Source: Bdellovibrionales bacterium (GTDB taxonomy: Bacteria > Bdellovibrionota > UBA1018 > CAIPTA01). Taken from it: 19,528 nucleotides of DNA. Of this stretch, positions 1 through 6,081 are shown one piece after another. The stretch's first letter is position 1; each line of letters starts with the position of its first letter. The stretch spans positions 1-19,528 of the forward strand of contig JAKFYM010000396.1 of the NCBI GenBank assembly GCA_021730855.1. Reading direction: 5' to 3'. The notes under the pieces are model-generated. The model was not told the DNA's origin, did not search any database, and was given only the letters and a program-made list of their open reading frames with translations. The translations under genes were made by a program, and so were the position numbers.

Positions 1-227
1 TTCGGCGATAGCTTGCGCCATCTTTCCTTGCTCGGACTTTACGTCCAAGAAAGCTTACTCGGCATTAGCCCGTCTTTCGACAGGTTATTCCAATCCAAAA
101 GGTAGATTACCCACGTGTTACTCACCCGTGCGCCGCTTTACTCATCCTTGCGGACTTTCGCGCTCGACTTGCATGTATGAGGCCCGCCGCCAGCGTTCGT
201 TCTGAGCCAGGATCAAACTCTCAAGTT
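1..227 (-). rRNA. rrs: 16S ribosomal RNA, 5' end (partial)
   Basis: On the minus strand the sequence reads AGAGTTTGATCCTGGCTCAG (the conserved 27F primer site) at about 204-223, then the conserved blocks around GCTGGCGGC, ACATGCAAGTCGAGCG and GGCGCACGGGTGAGTAACACG. The gene runs off the left edge, so only about the first 227 nt are present. The mature 5' end is placed near 226-228 by analogy with the few bases that precede AGAGTTTGATC in other bacteria. The variable stretches resemble Bdellovibrio-like 16S, but the fragment is too short for me to place it firmly. Confidence 0.97.
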
Positions 228-263
228 AAACTAGAGATCCGATTTCTCGGATAATCCTGCGTC

Positions 264-285
264 CGTTTCTCATTGCAGAGAAACG
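264..285 (-). repeat. Leader hairpin 2 (perfect 8-bp stem)
   Basis: CGTTTCTC and GAGAAACG form a perfect 8-bp stem with a 6-nt loop, about 40 nt upstream of the mature 16S 5' end. Its place suggests a role in rRNA leader folding or RNase processing. The distal arm that would form the long 16S processing stem lies outside the window. Confidence 0.5.
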
Positions 286-334
286 TGCGACTTAAATTTT
301 TTCAGAATCGACGTTTGCATGTGTTGATTCCTAC

Positions 335-360
335 TGCCTAGAGAGTAGCCTCTCGAGGCA
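335..360 (-). repeat. Leader hairpin 1 (11-bp stem, one mismatch)
   Basis: An inverted repeat with an 11-bp stem (10 of 11 paired) and a 4-nt loop lies between boxA and the 16S 5' end. It is not followed by a T tract in either direction. A structural or processing element of the rRNA leader is more likely than a terminator. Confidence 0.55.
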
Positions 361-384
361 AAAGGAATCCAAATTTCCTACCTA

Positions 385-400
385 GTTGTCAAAGAACAGA
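385..400 (-). promoter_or_regulatory. rRNA leader boxA-type antitermination site
   Basis: The minus strand reads TGTTCTTTGACAAC, close to the E. coli rrn boxA (TGCTCTTTAACA). It lies between the predicted promoter and the 16S 5' end, about 160 nt upstream of the mature 16S. That is where NusB/NusE-dependent antitermination sites sit in rRNA leaders. The call rests on similarity and position only. Confidence 0.7.
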
Positions 401-433
401 ATTTCGAAGGATTCTCAATTCGTGTGTTCCGTC

Positions 434-462
434 GTTATAGTGAAAAGGTGGGGGCTATGCAA
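434..462 (-). promoter_or_regulatory. rRNA operon promoter (sigma70-like)
   Basis: On the minus strand, -35 TTGCAT (457-462) is separated by exactly 17 bp from -10 TATAAC (434-439). Transcription would start near 427. The sequence upstream of the -35 (about 463-505) is rich in A and T tracts, like an UP element. Promoter, boxA and 16S follow in the expected order and spacing, which supports the call. I saw no second rrn promoter of similar quality in 505-720. Confidence 0.7.
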
Positions 463-590
463 GCCCAAAATCACAAGAAAACAGGAAATTTTTTAGTGAT
501 TTCCGAGCCCTGCCGCTGACTCGGCGCAAGACAAATGCGCGGACTTACCAGGCTAACCATTTGTTTTTACTGAGATTTTTCCAGAGGAAT

Positions 591-607
591 TTATCGATCC
601 TCGATAA
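591..607. repeat. Perfect 17-bp palindromic site (TTATCGA-N3-TCGATAA)
   Basis: This is a perfect 7-bp inverted repeat with a 3-bp spacer in the gene-free interval between the protease operon and the rrn promoter. No T tract follows on either strand, so it does not look like an intrinsic terminator. It could be an operator or a small cruciform. Nothing else in 505-680 looks like a gene. Confidence 0.4.
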
Positions 608-680
608 CATCAGTCAACCAACCCAAATTCAAAAACTTGAGCGCGAGCAAAGAAGCCAAGAAAATTTGGGCGGATTTTGC

Positions 681-704
681 AAAAAAAACCTGCCCGGGAA
701 CAGC
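681..704 (-). terminator. Possible intrinsic terminator of the protease/propeptide operon
   Basis: On the minus strand, just past the stop at 730, a short GC-rich stem (GCTG...CAG with a CCCGGG core and two G-T pairs) is followed by eight T residues. The stem is weak because the core is self-palindromic. The T tract and position make termination plausible. Confidence 0.4.
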
Positions 705-729
705 AATTAAACTAATTATATTTATATCG

Positions 730-1527
730 CTAATTTCTAGACAGTTTTTTTACGAGAATCACGCTGGAATCGTTGGCATCGATCAGAATTTCGTAGTCGG
801 GATGCTGTAGGTCGGCCAATGCGAGCTCAAATCGATAAACAATACTTATGTTTTCTTGCAGCAGCCGATAGCCCAGGGTAGCGGTCGCGAAGAATTTCTC
901 TATGGGTACGTTCGCGGCGGCGGGAAGCTCGCGCAGGAGGGCGGCACGGGCCTGCAAGGAAGCCGCATGTGGTGTGATCACGCTAGGTGAGGGAGCAGGA
1001 GGGGGCCCGGCGTAAATGTCGGAGAGCAAATAGACTAGGCGACCGTCACGATCGAGGAAGAGGCTGATGCGGGAACCAAAAACTGGAAACGAATGGAGCG
1101 TCTGGTGGTAGACCAACTGGGAAGCCCCATCCTCAAGCCGTTGGTCGAAAAAGATTGCGGAACCCGCGGACAGGCCGAGGAGCTCGGGTCCAAAGTCCTG
1201 CAGGAAACTGTCGGCGGCGGACCGGGCGGAATCGGCCTCGATGGGAAGGGCGGCGTCTTTCATGCGCGTGGCATAGCCGTGGGCGCCGAGGCCAAGGGAC
1301 CAACGTCCGCTAGAAAATTGATTGAGTCGCTCGAGGGCCTGATCGACTCTTGTTGGTTGCGAGGCCGGAGCCCTCGGCAAAGCGGAATGCTGTTCTTGGG
1401 CTGCGGGAGAGGGAACAAGAGAGCTTGCGGGATCGGAAATGAGGTTGGGGTGCGAGCCACCCGCAAACCATACGAGGCCCCCAGAACAAGCCAGTAGTAG
1501 CAGTACTATAAATATTTTTAGTTTCAT
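730..1527 (-). CDS. FTP-PepSY propeptide-like lipoprotein (stand-alone)
   Basis: A 265-residue exported protein. The N-terminus is a hydrophobic signal ending in a lipobox (LLAC, Cys14), followed by a low-complexity Pro/Ala/Ser linker. Residues about 100-172 match the fungalysin/thermolysin propeptide (FTP) pattern: LVYHQTLHSFPVFGSRI, then a Dx-DG-LVYLLS strand pair. Residues about 183-262 look like a PepSY domain ending in YEILIDANDSS. In secreted M4/M36 zinc proteases these domains form the N-terminal prosegment that helps the protease fold and inhibits it. Here they are a separate gene directly downstream of a protease gene without an obvious FTP region. The open frame extends back to a TTG at 1590 inside the protease gene. 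I chose ATG 1527 (ATG 1533 is equally possible) because it gives a clean signal peptide and starts just after the protease stop. No clear Shine-Dalgarno is visible, so translation may be coupled. The chaperone or inhibitor role is inferred. Confidence 0.75.
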   Translation of the reverse strand: MKLKIFIVLLLLACSGGLVWFAGGSHPNLISDPASSLVPSPAAQEQHSALPRAPASQPTRVDQALERLNQFSSGRWSLGLGAHGYATRMKDAALPIEADSARSAADSFLQDFGPELLGLSAGSAIFFDQRLEDGASQLVYHQTLHSFPVFGSRISLFLDRDGRLVYLLSDIYAGPPPAPSPSVITPHAASLQARAALLRELPAAANVPIEKFFATATLGYRLLQENISIVYRFELALADLQHPDYEILIDANDSSVILVKKLSRN

Positions 1528-1537
1528 TGGCATTTTT

Positions 1538-3091
1538 TTAGGGCCATAGGGCAGCGCTAGAGCAATCGGATTGCGTGGCTGTGGAGCCAACGTTTAGGGT
1601 GAAATTCACGGCCACGTCGGGGTTCTGTGCAGAAACGCCCGTGGCGTCGGCATACATAGGCTTGTAGGTGGCGGTTAGGTTTTTATTGCCCGTGCTCGTG
1701 GCCTTAATGAGGAAGGATGCCATGATCACTGCGTCCTGACGGTTATAGAAAGAGGCCGGCAGGGAAGAGGTGAAATTGCTATTGGCCTGAAAGCGAAAGA
1801 ACTCCCCGATTTCCCCTCCACTGGGGATCTGGATGCCTGCAGCGGCGGAGCTGAGGGTAGCCACGCCCATGCCCATGCGACCGGCATTGGGGTTCTCGAG
1901 GTTGACCAATACGAGCGCGGTCTCGCCCTGGTCCAGCACGCCATTGCAGTTCCCCCCCACCTGCGCACTGATGGTGTGGTCATCGATAATGTAGATCTGC
2001 TTGGTGGCTCCTCCCGCGGTGGAGAGCCGCAAGCCCGTGGCAGTGTCCACTCGATGAATGCCTTTGGCCGTGAATTTATTCACGATGGTTTGCCGGTCAG
2101 GGGCGGCGAGATTTAGGAAGGCCGGGCCGGAGGCGTCGTAGAGGGCTTGGTAGAAATCCTTAAATCGCGTGGTTGCGGGCAAGAGCTGAAGGGTGCGCTT
2201 CACTAAAGGATCCACGGTGGCGCGGCCCAGAGTGGTGCGTAGGTCCCAAAGCAACTCGGCGACCACGCGGCTGTCGTCGTGAACCTCGTAGACCATGCTG
2301 CTGGGATAGCTGTGGTTGGCGGTGGCATCACGAACATAGGAGGCGCCAATGGCGGCAAGAAACCACTCACTGAGCTGCCCATCGTCCATCACGGTCTCGG
2401 CCCAATAGTCGGCGATGCCCTCGTCAATGGCTCCTGCCTCCCCGCTAGAATTCATGATCGAAGTGCTGGCCAGGGTGTGGTTCACGCCATGGCCAGCCTC
2501 GTGAATCACCACGTCAGCATCATCGGCGGCCCAGACCTTTTTTGTGCCGGCGGTCACATACCCCAGGCAGAGGCGCTTGGAGCTGGGAGAATAGTAGGCG
2601 TTGCTAGCGTAGTTGCAGTGGGCATCAATAGAGAGCCGGCCAAGGGACGAGAGATCCGCGCTGAGGCTATCCATGAAGTTCTGCAGAGCTACGGCGTAGT
2701 AAAAGGCATTGAGCTGCTGAAACTGGGGGTGGGCAGGTTGGTACTCCAGGGCGGCTGCTGTGGGGACCGTAATAAAGGTAGAAAAGAGGGAGTCGGTGGT
2801 TAGGGTGAAGAGATTGGACTGTAGGTAGCAGGCTCCGGAGAGGCCACTGAGCGTGGCCGAGCTGGTGGAACCCGAAGAAAGCACCGAAGAGAAAGCCAGG
2901 GCGTTGTCACTCGCCGCGGTGCGGGGGTTCTCGACGAAGATTTTAATGGCCACGGAGCTATAGCCACTGGTGCAGGGGCTGCCATTGGCTGTGCCCGGAG
3001 TGCTAAAAGTGGAGCCTCCCTCTGAACCACAAGCCGTGAGAAAAGCCGAGACTAGTAGCACTAAGAAATACCGCGGAAAGGTAGCTTCCAT
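1538..3091 (-). CDS. Lipoprotein zinc metalloprotease, M4/M36-like (gluzincin)
   Basis: A 517-residue predicted lipoprotein with lipobox LTAC-G near residues 18-21. The zinc site is HEAGH at 197-201 (His197, His201 and catalytic Glu198). GAIDEGIAD at 220-228 supplies the third ligand, Glu224, as in the GxxxExxxD motif of thermolysin-type enzymes. VHDDSRVVAELLWDLR around His271 matches the catalytic-His region of fungalysin-like proteases. The segment NAFYYA...NAYYSPSSKRLCLGY before the zinc site also fits that group. From about residue 366 a beta-rich C-terminal domain begins, with CNGVLDQGETALVLVNLENP, typical of Ig-like appendage domains. There is no obvious FTP-PepSY prosegment. That function appears to be encoded by the next gene. 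The frame is open to 3142, but ATG 3091 has a strong purine-rich ribosome site and gives a proper lipoprotein signal. Confidence 0.85.
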   Translation of the reverse strand: MEATFPRYFLVLLVSAFLTACGSEGGSTFSTPGTANGSPCTSGYSSVAIKIFVENPRTAASDNALAFSSVLSSGSTSSATLSGLSGACYLQSNLFTLTTDSLFSTFITVPTAAALEYQPAHPQFQQLNAFYYAVALQNFMDSLSADLSSLGRLSIDAHCNYASNAYYSPSSKRLCLGYVTAGTKKVWAADDADVVIHEAGHGVNHTLASTSIMNSSGEAGAIDEGIADYWAETVMDDGQLSEWFLAAIGASYVRDATANHSYPSSMVYEVHDDSRVVAELLWDLRTTLGRATVDPLVKRTLQLLPATTRFKDFYQALYDASGPAFLNLAAPDRQTIVNKFTAKGIHRVDTATGLRLSTAGGATKQIYIIDDHTISAQVGGNCNGVLDQGETALVLVNLENPNAGRMGMGVATLSSAAAGIQIPSGGEIGEFFRFQANSNFTSSLPASFYNRQDAVIMASFLIKATSTGNKNLTATYKPMYADATGVSAQNPDVAVNFTLNVGSTATQSDCSSAALWP

Positions 3092-3094
3092 ACG

Positions 3095-3104
3095 TCCCCC
3101 CTCT
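3095..3104 (-). promoter_or_regulatory. Ribosome binding site deciding the protease start
   Basis: AGAGGGGGGA lies 3 nt before ATG 3091 on the minus strand. No comparable site precedes the upstream in-frame start at 3142. The downstream start also begins directly at the lipoprotein signal peptide. Confidence 0.65.
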
Positions 3105-3168
3105 CCCATTTTAGCATCATGCGTTAAAAGCGGGTAAACCATTGGTATTCTATCGCCCTTTTCAATAC

Positions 3169-3197
3169 TTGACTTAAATGCACTACAATATTAGAAT
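3169..3197 (+). promoter_or_regulatory. Promoter of the VWA-TolQ-TolR operon
   Basis: -35 TTGACT (3169-3174) and -10 TAGAAT (3192-3197) are separated by exactly 17 bp in an AT-rich region. Transcription would begin near 3204, only about 7 nt before ATG 3211. The in-frame ATG at 3178 lies inside this promoter and so cannot be the main start. Confidence 0.65.
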
Positions 3198-3210
3198 TTA
3201 TATTAACACT

Positions 3211-4233
3211 ATGAATTTTTCTATACTAAACAGGAAGTTGCTTAGATTTTACGGGCTTAGCTCGTTTTCTCTAGTGTTTTTCACGGCTTGCGGGCCGGAA
3301 GCGGCCAATCTATCGATCCTGCCGGCCGCGCAGTCTACCTACCAGGGGAATGTGGCCAATAATAAGGTAGACATCCTATGGGTCATCGACAACTCGGGCT
3401 CCATGGCCACTAAGCAGCAGAACCTGGCCAACGGCTTTGATTCCTTTGCCCAAGTCTTTGTGAACAAGGCCTTCGATTTCAATATGGCCATCGTGACCAC
3501 CGACACCCGAGCCCTCGGCACAGGACAAGAAGGGACCTTCCAGGGCGTGCCTACGGTGATCAGCAACGCCACCCCTAACTTTTCCAATACCTTTAAAGCC
3601 AACGTCCTAGTGGGAGTGTTCGGAGACCCTAGCGCCAAAGGACTAGATGCGATTCACCTCTCGCTAAGCACAGCCCTTCTTAACGGCGCCAACACCGGCT
3701 TCTTACGCTCGGACGCCCACCTTGCGGTGATCATCCTGAGCGACGCCGATGACAATAATTCCAGCCAAACCGTGGCCAGCACCGTGACCTTCCTCAACCA
3801 ACTCAAGCCCGATAAGTTTGACGTGATCACTCGTACCTACAAAAAGAACTTCACGGTTTCCGCCGTGGTGGTGGACACGAACAATCCCGGTAACGCCGCC
3901 TGCCCGGCTCCTTTTGAAAACGGGGTGAAATTTAAAGCAATTGCGGCGGCCACGAACGGCAGCGTGGCCTCCATCTGCGAAGCGAACTTTGCCACCGGTC
4001 TCACCTCGATCAGCCAGCGTATTGCCGAGGCCATCACCGAGATCCCTCTGGCGCGTGAACCCAGCGTCTCAACAATACAGATTGGATTTAACGGGGTGAA
4101 CGTTCCCAATGATCCCACGCATGGATTCACCTACACCGCTTCGGGAAACAAAGTGGTGTTCCATGGCAACTGGATTCCCACCGACAATACCGTGATTTCC
4201 ATCAACTACATTCCTAACGACATCATTAGGTAA
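3211..4233 (+). CDS. VWA-domain lipoprotein (CglB-like candidate adhesin)
   Basis: A 340-residue predicted lipoprotein with signal peptide and lipobox FTAC (lipidated Cys27). Residues about 52-275 form a von Willebrand A domain. VDILWVIDNSGSM gives the MIDAS triad Asp60-x-Ser62-x-Ser64, and LAVIILSDADDNNS (about 171-184) supplies the distal Asp. Cys231 and Cys256 could form a disulfide. The last 60 residues (STIQIGFNGVNV...VVFHGNWIPTD...ISINYIP) look like a small beta domain. The protein heads a tight operon with a TolQ-type channel and two TolR-type proteins, the next gene starting 10 nt later. In Myxococcus, the VWA lipoprotein CglB is the surface adhesin of the Agl/Glt gliding machine that an AglRQS motor of this class drives. 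The CglB-like role is inferred from domain and neighbours. A generic envelope VWA protein is the alternative. ATG 3211 is used because the earlier ATG (3178) lies within the promoter. Confidence 0.8.
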   Translation: MNFSILNRKLLRFYGLSSFSLVFFTACGPEAANLSILPAAQSTYQGNVANNKVDILWVIDNSGSMATKQQNLANGFDSFAQVFVNKAFDFNMAIVTTDTRALGTGQEGTFQGVPTVISNATPNFSNTFKANVLVGVFGDPSAKGLDAIHLSLSTALLNGANTGFLRSDAHLAVIILSDADDNNSSQTVASTVTFLNQLKPDKFDVITRTYKKNFTVSAVVVDTNNPGNAACPAPFENGVKFKAIAAATNGSVASICEANFATGLTSISQRIAEAITEIPLAREPSVSTIQIGFNGVNVPNDPTHGFTYTASGNKVVFHGNWIPTDNTVISINYIPNDIIR

Positions 4234-4243
4234 AGGAGAGAGT

Positions 4244-4930
4244 ATGTTATCGCACTTATTACCCATCATGGCCGTAGGGGCCGCCAGCCTGGCCATCATC
4301 CTGGAACGCACCTATGCGCTCTATTGGAAATTTCCCATCGACAACCACGCCTTCATCAACGAGATCAAACAAAAGACGCTCTCAAATGATATGGCCGGAG
4401 CGATCCAGCTATGCTCGAGCCAGGGCAATGCCCTGGCTCCGCGAGTGATCAAGGCCGGACTCCTGAGGGCATCGCGCGACAACCGCCAGATCCAAGCGGC
4501 GATTGAAATCGTGGCCCACGAAGGAATCGGCAGCGTGCGTAAACGCATCGCTTACCTCGCCATGCTCGCCAACATCGCCACCCTATTTGGTTTGCTCGGA
4601 ACGATCATGGGTTTGATCAAAGCCTTCGGCGCCGTAGCAAACGTGGACGCCGCCACCAAGTCCGTGATGTTGGCGGATGGTATTTCGGTGTCCATGAATG
4701 CCACCGCTTCTGGTTTGGCCGTGGCCATCCCGAGCATGATCGCCTTCAGCGTGCTGCAGGCCAAAGCGAACCGCTTGACGGAAGATGTGGAAAGCGCCGC
4801 CATGGTGACCATGGACCTCCTAGCCGCTCGTGTGTACCGAGAAGAATGGGATGACCTGGGCAACGCCAAGGGCAAACCCACAGCGCCCGTGATGAGCGCC
4901 GACAACAGCAAAACCGCGAAATCAGCCTAA
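4244..4930 (+). CDS. MotA/TolQ/ExbB-family proton channel protein
   Basis: A 228-residue inner-membrane protein with three predicted transmembrane segments (about 3-20, 103-128, 148-171). The family core is clear: LANIATLFGLLGTIMGLIKAF in the second helix and the small-residue MNATASGLAVAIPSMIAF in the third. With TolR/ExbD partners, such proteins form proton-driven motors (Tol-Pal, Exb-Ton, Agl gliding). A strong ribosome site (AAGGAGAG) precedes ATG 4244. Two different TolR-type genes follow at once, which is the TolQ-TolR-TolR composition of the Myxococcus AglRQS gliding motor. No TolA, TolB or Pal gene is in the window, so a classic Tol-Pal operon is less likely. I cannot assign it to a named subfamily from sequence alone. 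Confidence 0.9.
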   Translation: MLSHLLPIMAVGAASLAIILERTYALYWKFPIDNHAFINEIKQKTLSNDMAGAIQLCSSQGNALAPRVIKAGLLRASRDNRQIQAAIEIVAHEGIGSVRKRIAYLAMLANIATLFGLLGTIMGLIKAFGAVANVDAATKSVMLADGISVSMNATASGLAVAIPSMIAFSVLQAKANRLTEDVESAAMVTMDLLAARVYREEWDDLGNAKGKPTAPVMSADNSKTAKSA

Positions 4931-4956
4931 GAAACCTCTGAGAGCAGGATAGCCAT

Positions 4957-5595
4957 ATGAAACGTTTTGGCGGAGAAAATGAAAACCTCGACACGGACCT
5001 AAACATCGTGCCGATCATTGACTGCTTCGTGATGTTGATCTGCTTCCTGCTTTTCACCGCGGCCTTTACCCAACTGGTGTTTCTGGAGGCAAAACTGACG
5101 AGCAATACAGCGGTGGCTGCGCAAAAGAGCCGCTCCGAGCTCGATCAGTTCCGTCTGGTGATCACCTTTGAAGACGCTGGACTCAGGCTCACCACCACCG
5201 GAAGCAGCGCCAAAAAAATAAACCTGCTTCTGCCTAATGTTGAGGGAGCGTACGACTTCAAGGGCCTACACCATCAGCTCATCCAGCTCAAAACCGAGCA
5301 TCCCGACCGCTACTCAGCCGACATTGAATTTAAACAAAGGCAAACACAGGCCGTGGACTACGACGGCATCATGCAAGCCATCGATGCCGTGAGACACCTC
5401 AACGACGAGGAGTATGGCGCCTTGCGAGTGGCCCATAAAAAAATCCGCAACCTGGAGCTTAGTGACTCCGAGATTAGCAAGATCGTGTCGGAACCCATCC
5501 AGCACCTGGCGCAAAGCCTAGCCAGCAATGAAGTGGCCAAGAATACCGACCAAAAGCTTTTATTTCCAGATGTGGCTCTAGTGGGAATCGACTGA
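4957..5595 (+). CDS. TolR/ExbD-family protein, first copy (long)
   Basis: A 212-residue protein with a short cytoplasmic N-terminus and one transmembrane helix, LNIVPIIDCFVMLICFLLFTAAF. It carries the conserved Pro19 and proton-accepting Asp22 of the TolR/ExbD family. The periplasmic part (about 45-212) is longer than the usual ~100 residues. It contains the family fold near YSADIEFKQRQTQAVDYDGIMQAIDAVR, then an extra acidic/helical tail of about 55 residues. This copy probably pairs with the preceding TolQ-like protein as a stator or force-transmitting subunit. A ribosome site AGGA lies 8 nt before the ATG. The second copy differs in its helix and tail, so the two are probably not interchangeable. 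Confidence 0.87.
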   Translation: MKRFGGENENLDTDLNIVPIIDCFVMLICFLLFTAAFTQLVFLEAKLTSNTAVAAQKSRSELDQFRLVITFEDAGLRLTTTGSSAKKINLLLPNVEGAYDFKGLHHQLIQLKTEHPDRYSADIEFKQRQTQAVDYDGIMQAIDAVRHLNDEEYGALRVAHKKIRNLELSDSEISKIVSEPIQHLAQSLASNEVAKNTDQKLLFPDVALVGID

Positions 5596-5601
5596 GGTTT
5601 T

Positions 5602-6081
5602 ATGCAAACGATGTTTAAAAAGAGCAAGCACCTAGAATCCAATTTCGAGCTCCAGATCACCGCCCTGATCGACACGCTCGTGATCATCCTTATCTTTTTG
5701 CTAAAAAGTATCGCCACCGACACCTTGGAGCTGGAACAAGGAAAGGGCCTCGTGCTGCCCGGAGTGATGAACGGCATGACTGCCGGAACGGGCTCACGTT
5801 TGGATATCTCCCCCACCGCTGTGGGCTGGAATGGCCAATCTTTCGTGGAAATGACAGCTTTCGACCTCAAAAAGCCGCTCAATGGCGCGAACGGTTGGAA
5901 AGCCCTAGAAATGGCCATCACCGCCACCGTGGCCCAAGAGAAGACCGAAAATAAATTCGACGGAAAACTCCTTCTCCAGGCGGATAAAAAGACCCCCTTC
6001 CCCGTGCTCCAGGAAGTGCTGAAGCTCGCCAAGAGCCACGGTTATAAAGATATCCGTTTCGTGGGGGCAAAATACAACTGA
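5602..6081 (+). CDS. TolR/ExbD-family protein, second copy (short)
   Basis: A 159-residue protein with one N-terminal transmembrane segment (about 18-36) that contains the family Asp (ITALIDTLVIILIFLL, Asp24). It has a periplasmic domain of ordinary TolR size ending in the usual strand (LLLQADKKTPFPVLQEVLKLAKSHGYKDIRFVGAKYN). The Pro three residues before the Asp, present in the first copy, is replaced by Ala. GAGG stands 5 nt before the ATG, and the gene follows the first copy by 6 nt. Its TGA overlaps the next ATG as TGATG, so translation of the TPR gene is probably coupled. It is likely the second peptidoglycan- or partner-binding subunit of the motor. Confidence 0.88.
   Translation: MQTMFKKSKHLESNFELQITALIDTLVIILIFLLKSIATDTLELEQGKGLVLPGVMNGMTAGTGSRLDISPTAVGWNGQSFVEMTAFDLKKPLNGANGWKALEMAITATVAQEKTENKFDGKLLLQADKKTPFPVLQEVLKLAKSHGYKDIRFVGAKYN

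Noticed and set aside
1093..1497. 134-residue plus-strand frame opposite the propeptide gene
   Set aside because: The minus strand carries the FTP-PepSY pattern and a lipobox. The plus-strand translation looks like a GC-driven shadow.
2279..2803. 174-residue plus-strand frame opposite the protease
   Set aside because: It is antisense to the zinc-binding core of a clear metalloprotease and has no start signal or recognisable family.
5358..6032. 224-residue minus-strand frame across the two TolR genes
   Set aside because: It spans two well-supported family members on the other strand and reads as low-complexity Ser/Leu/Arg shadow.
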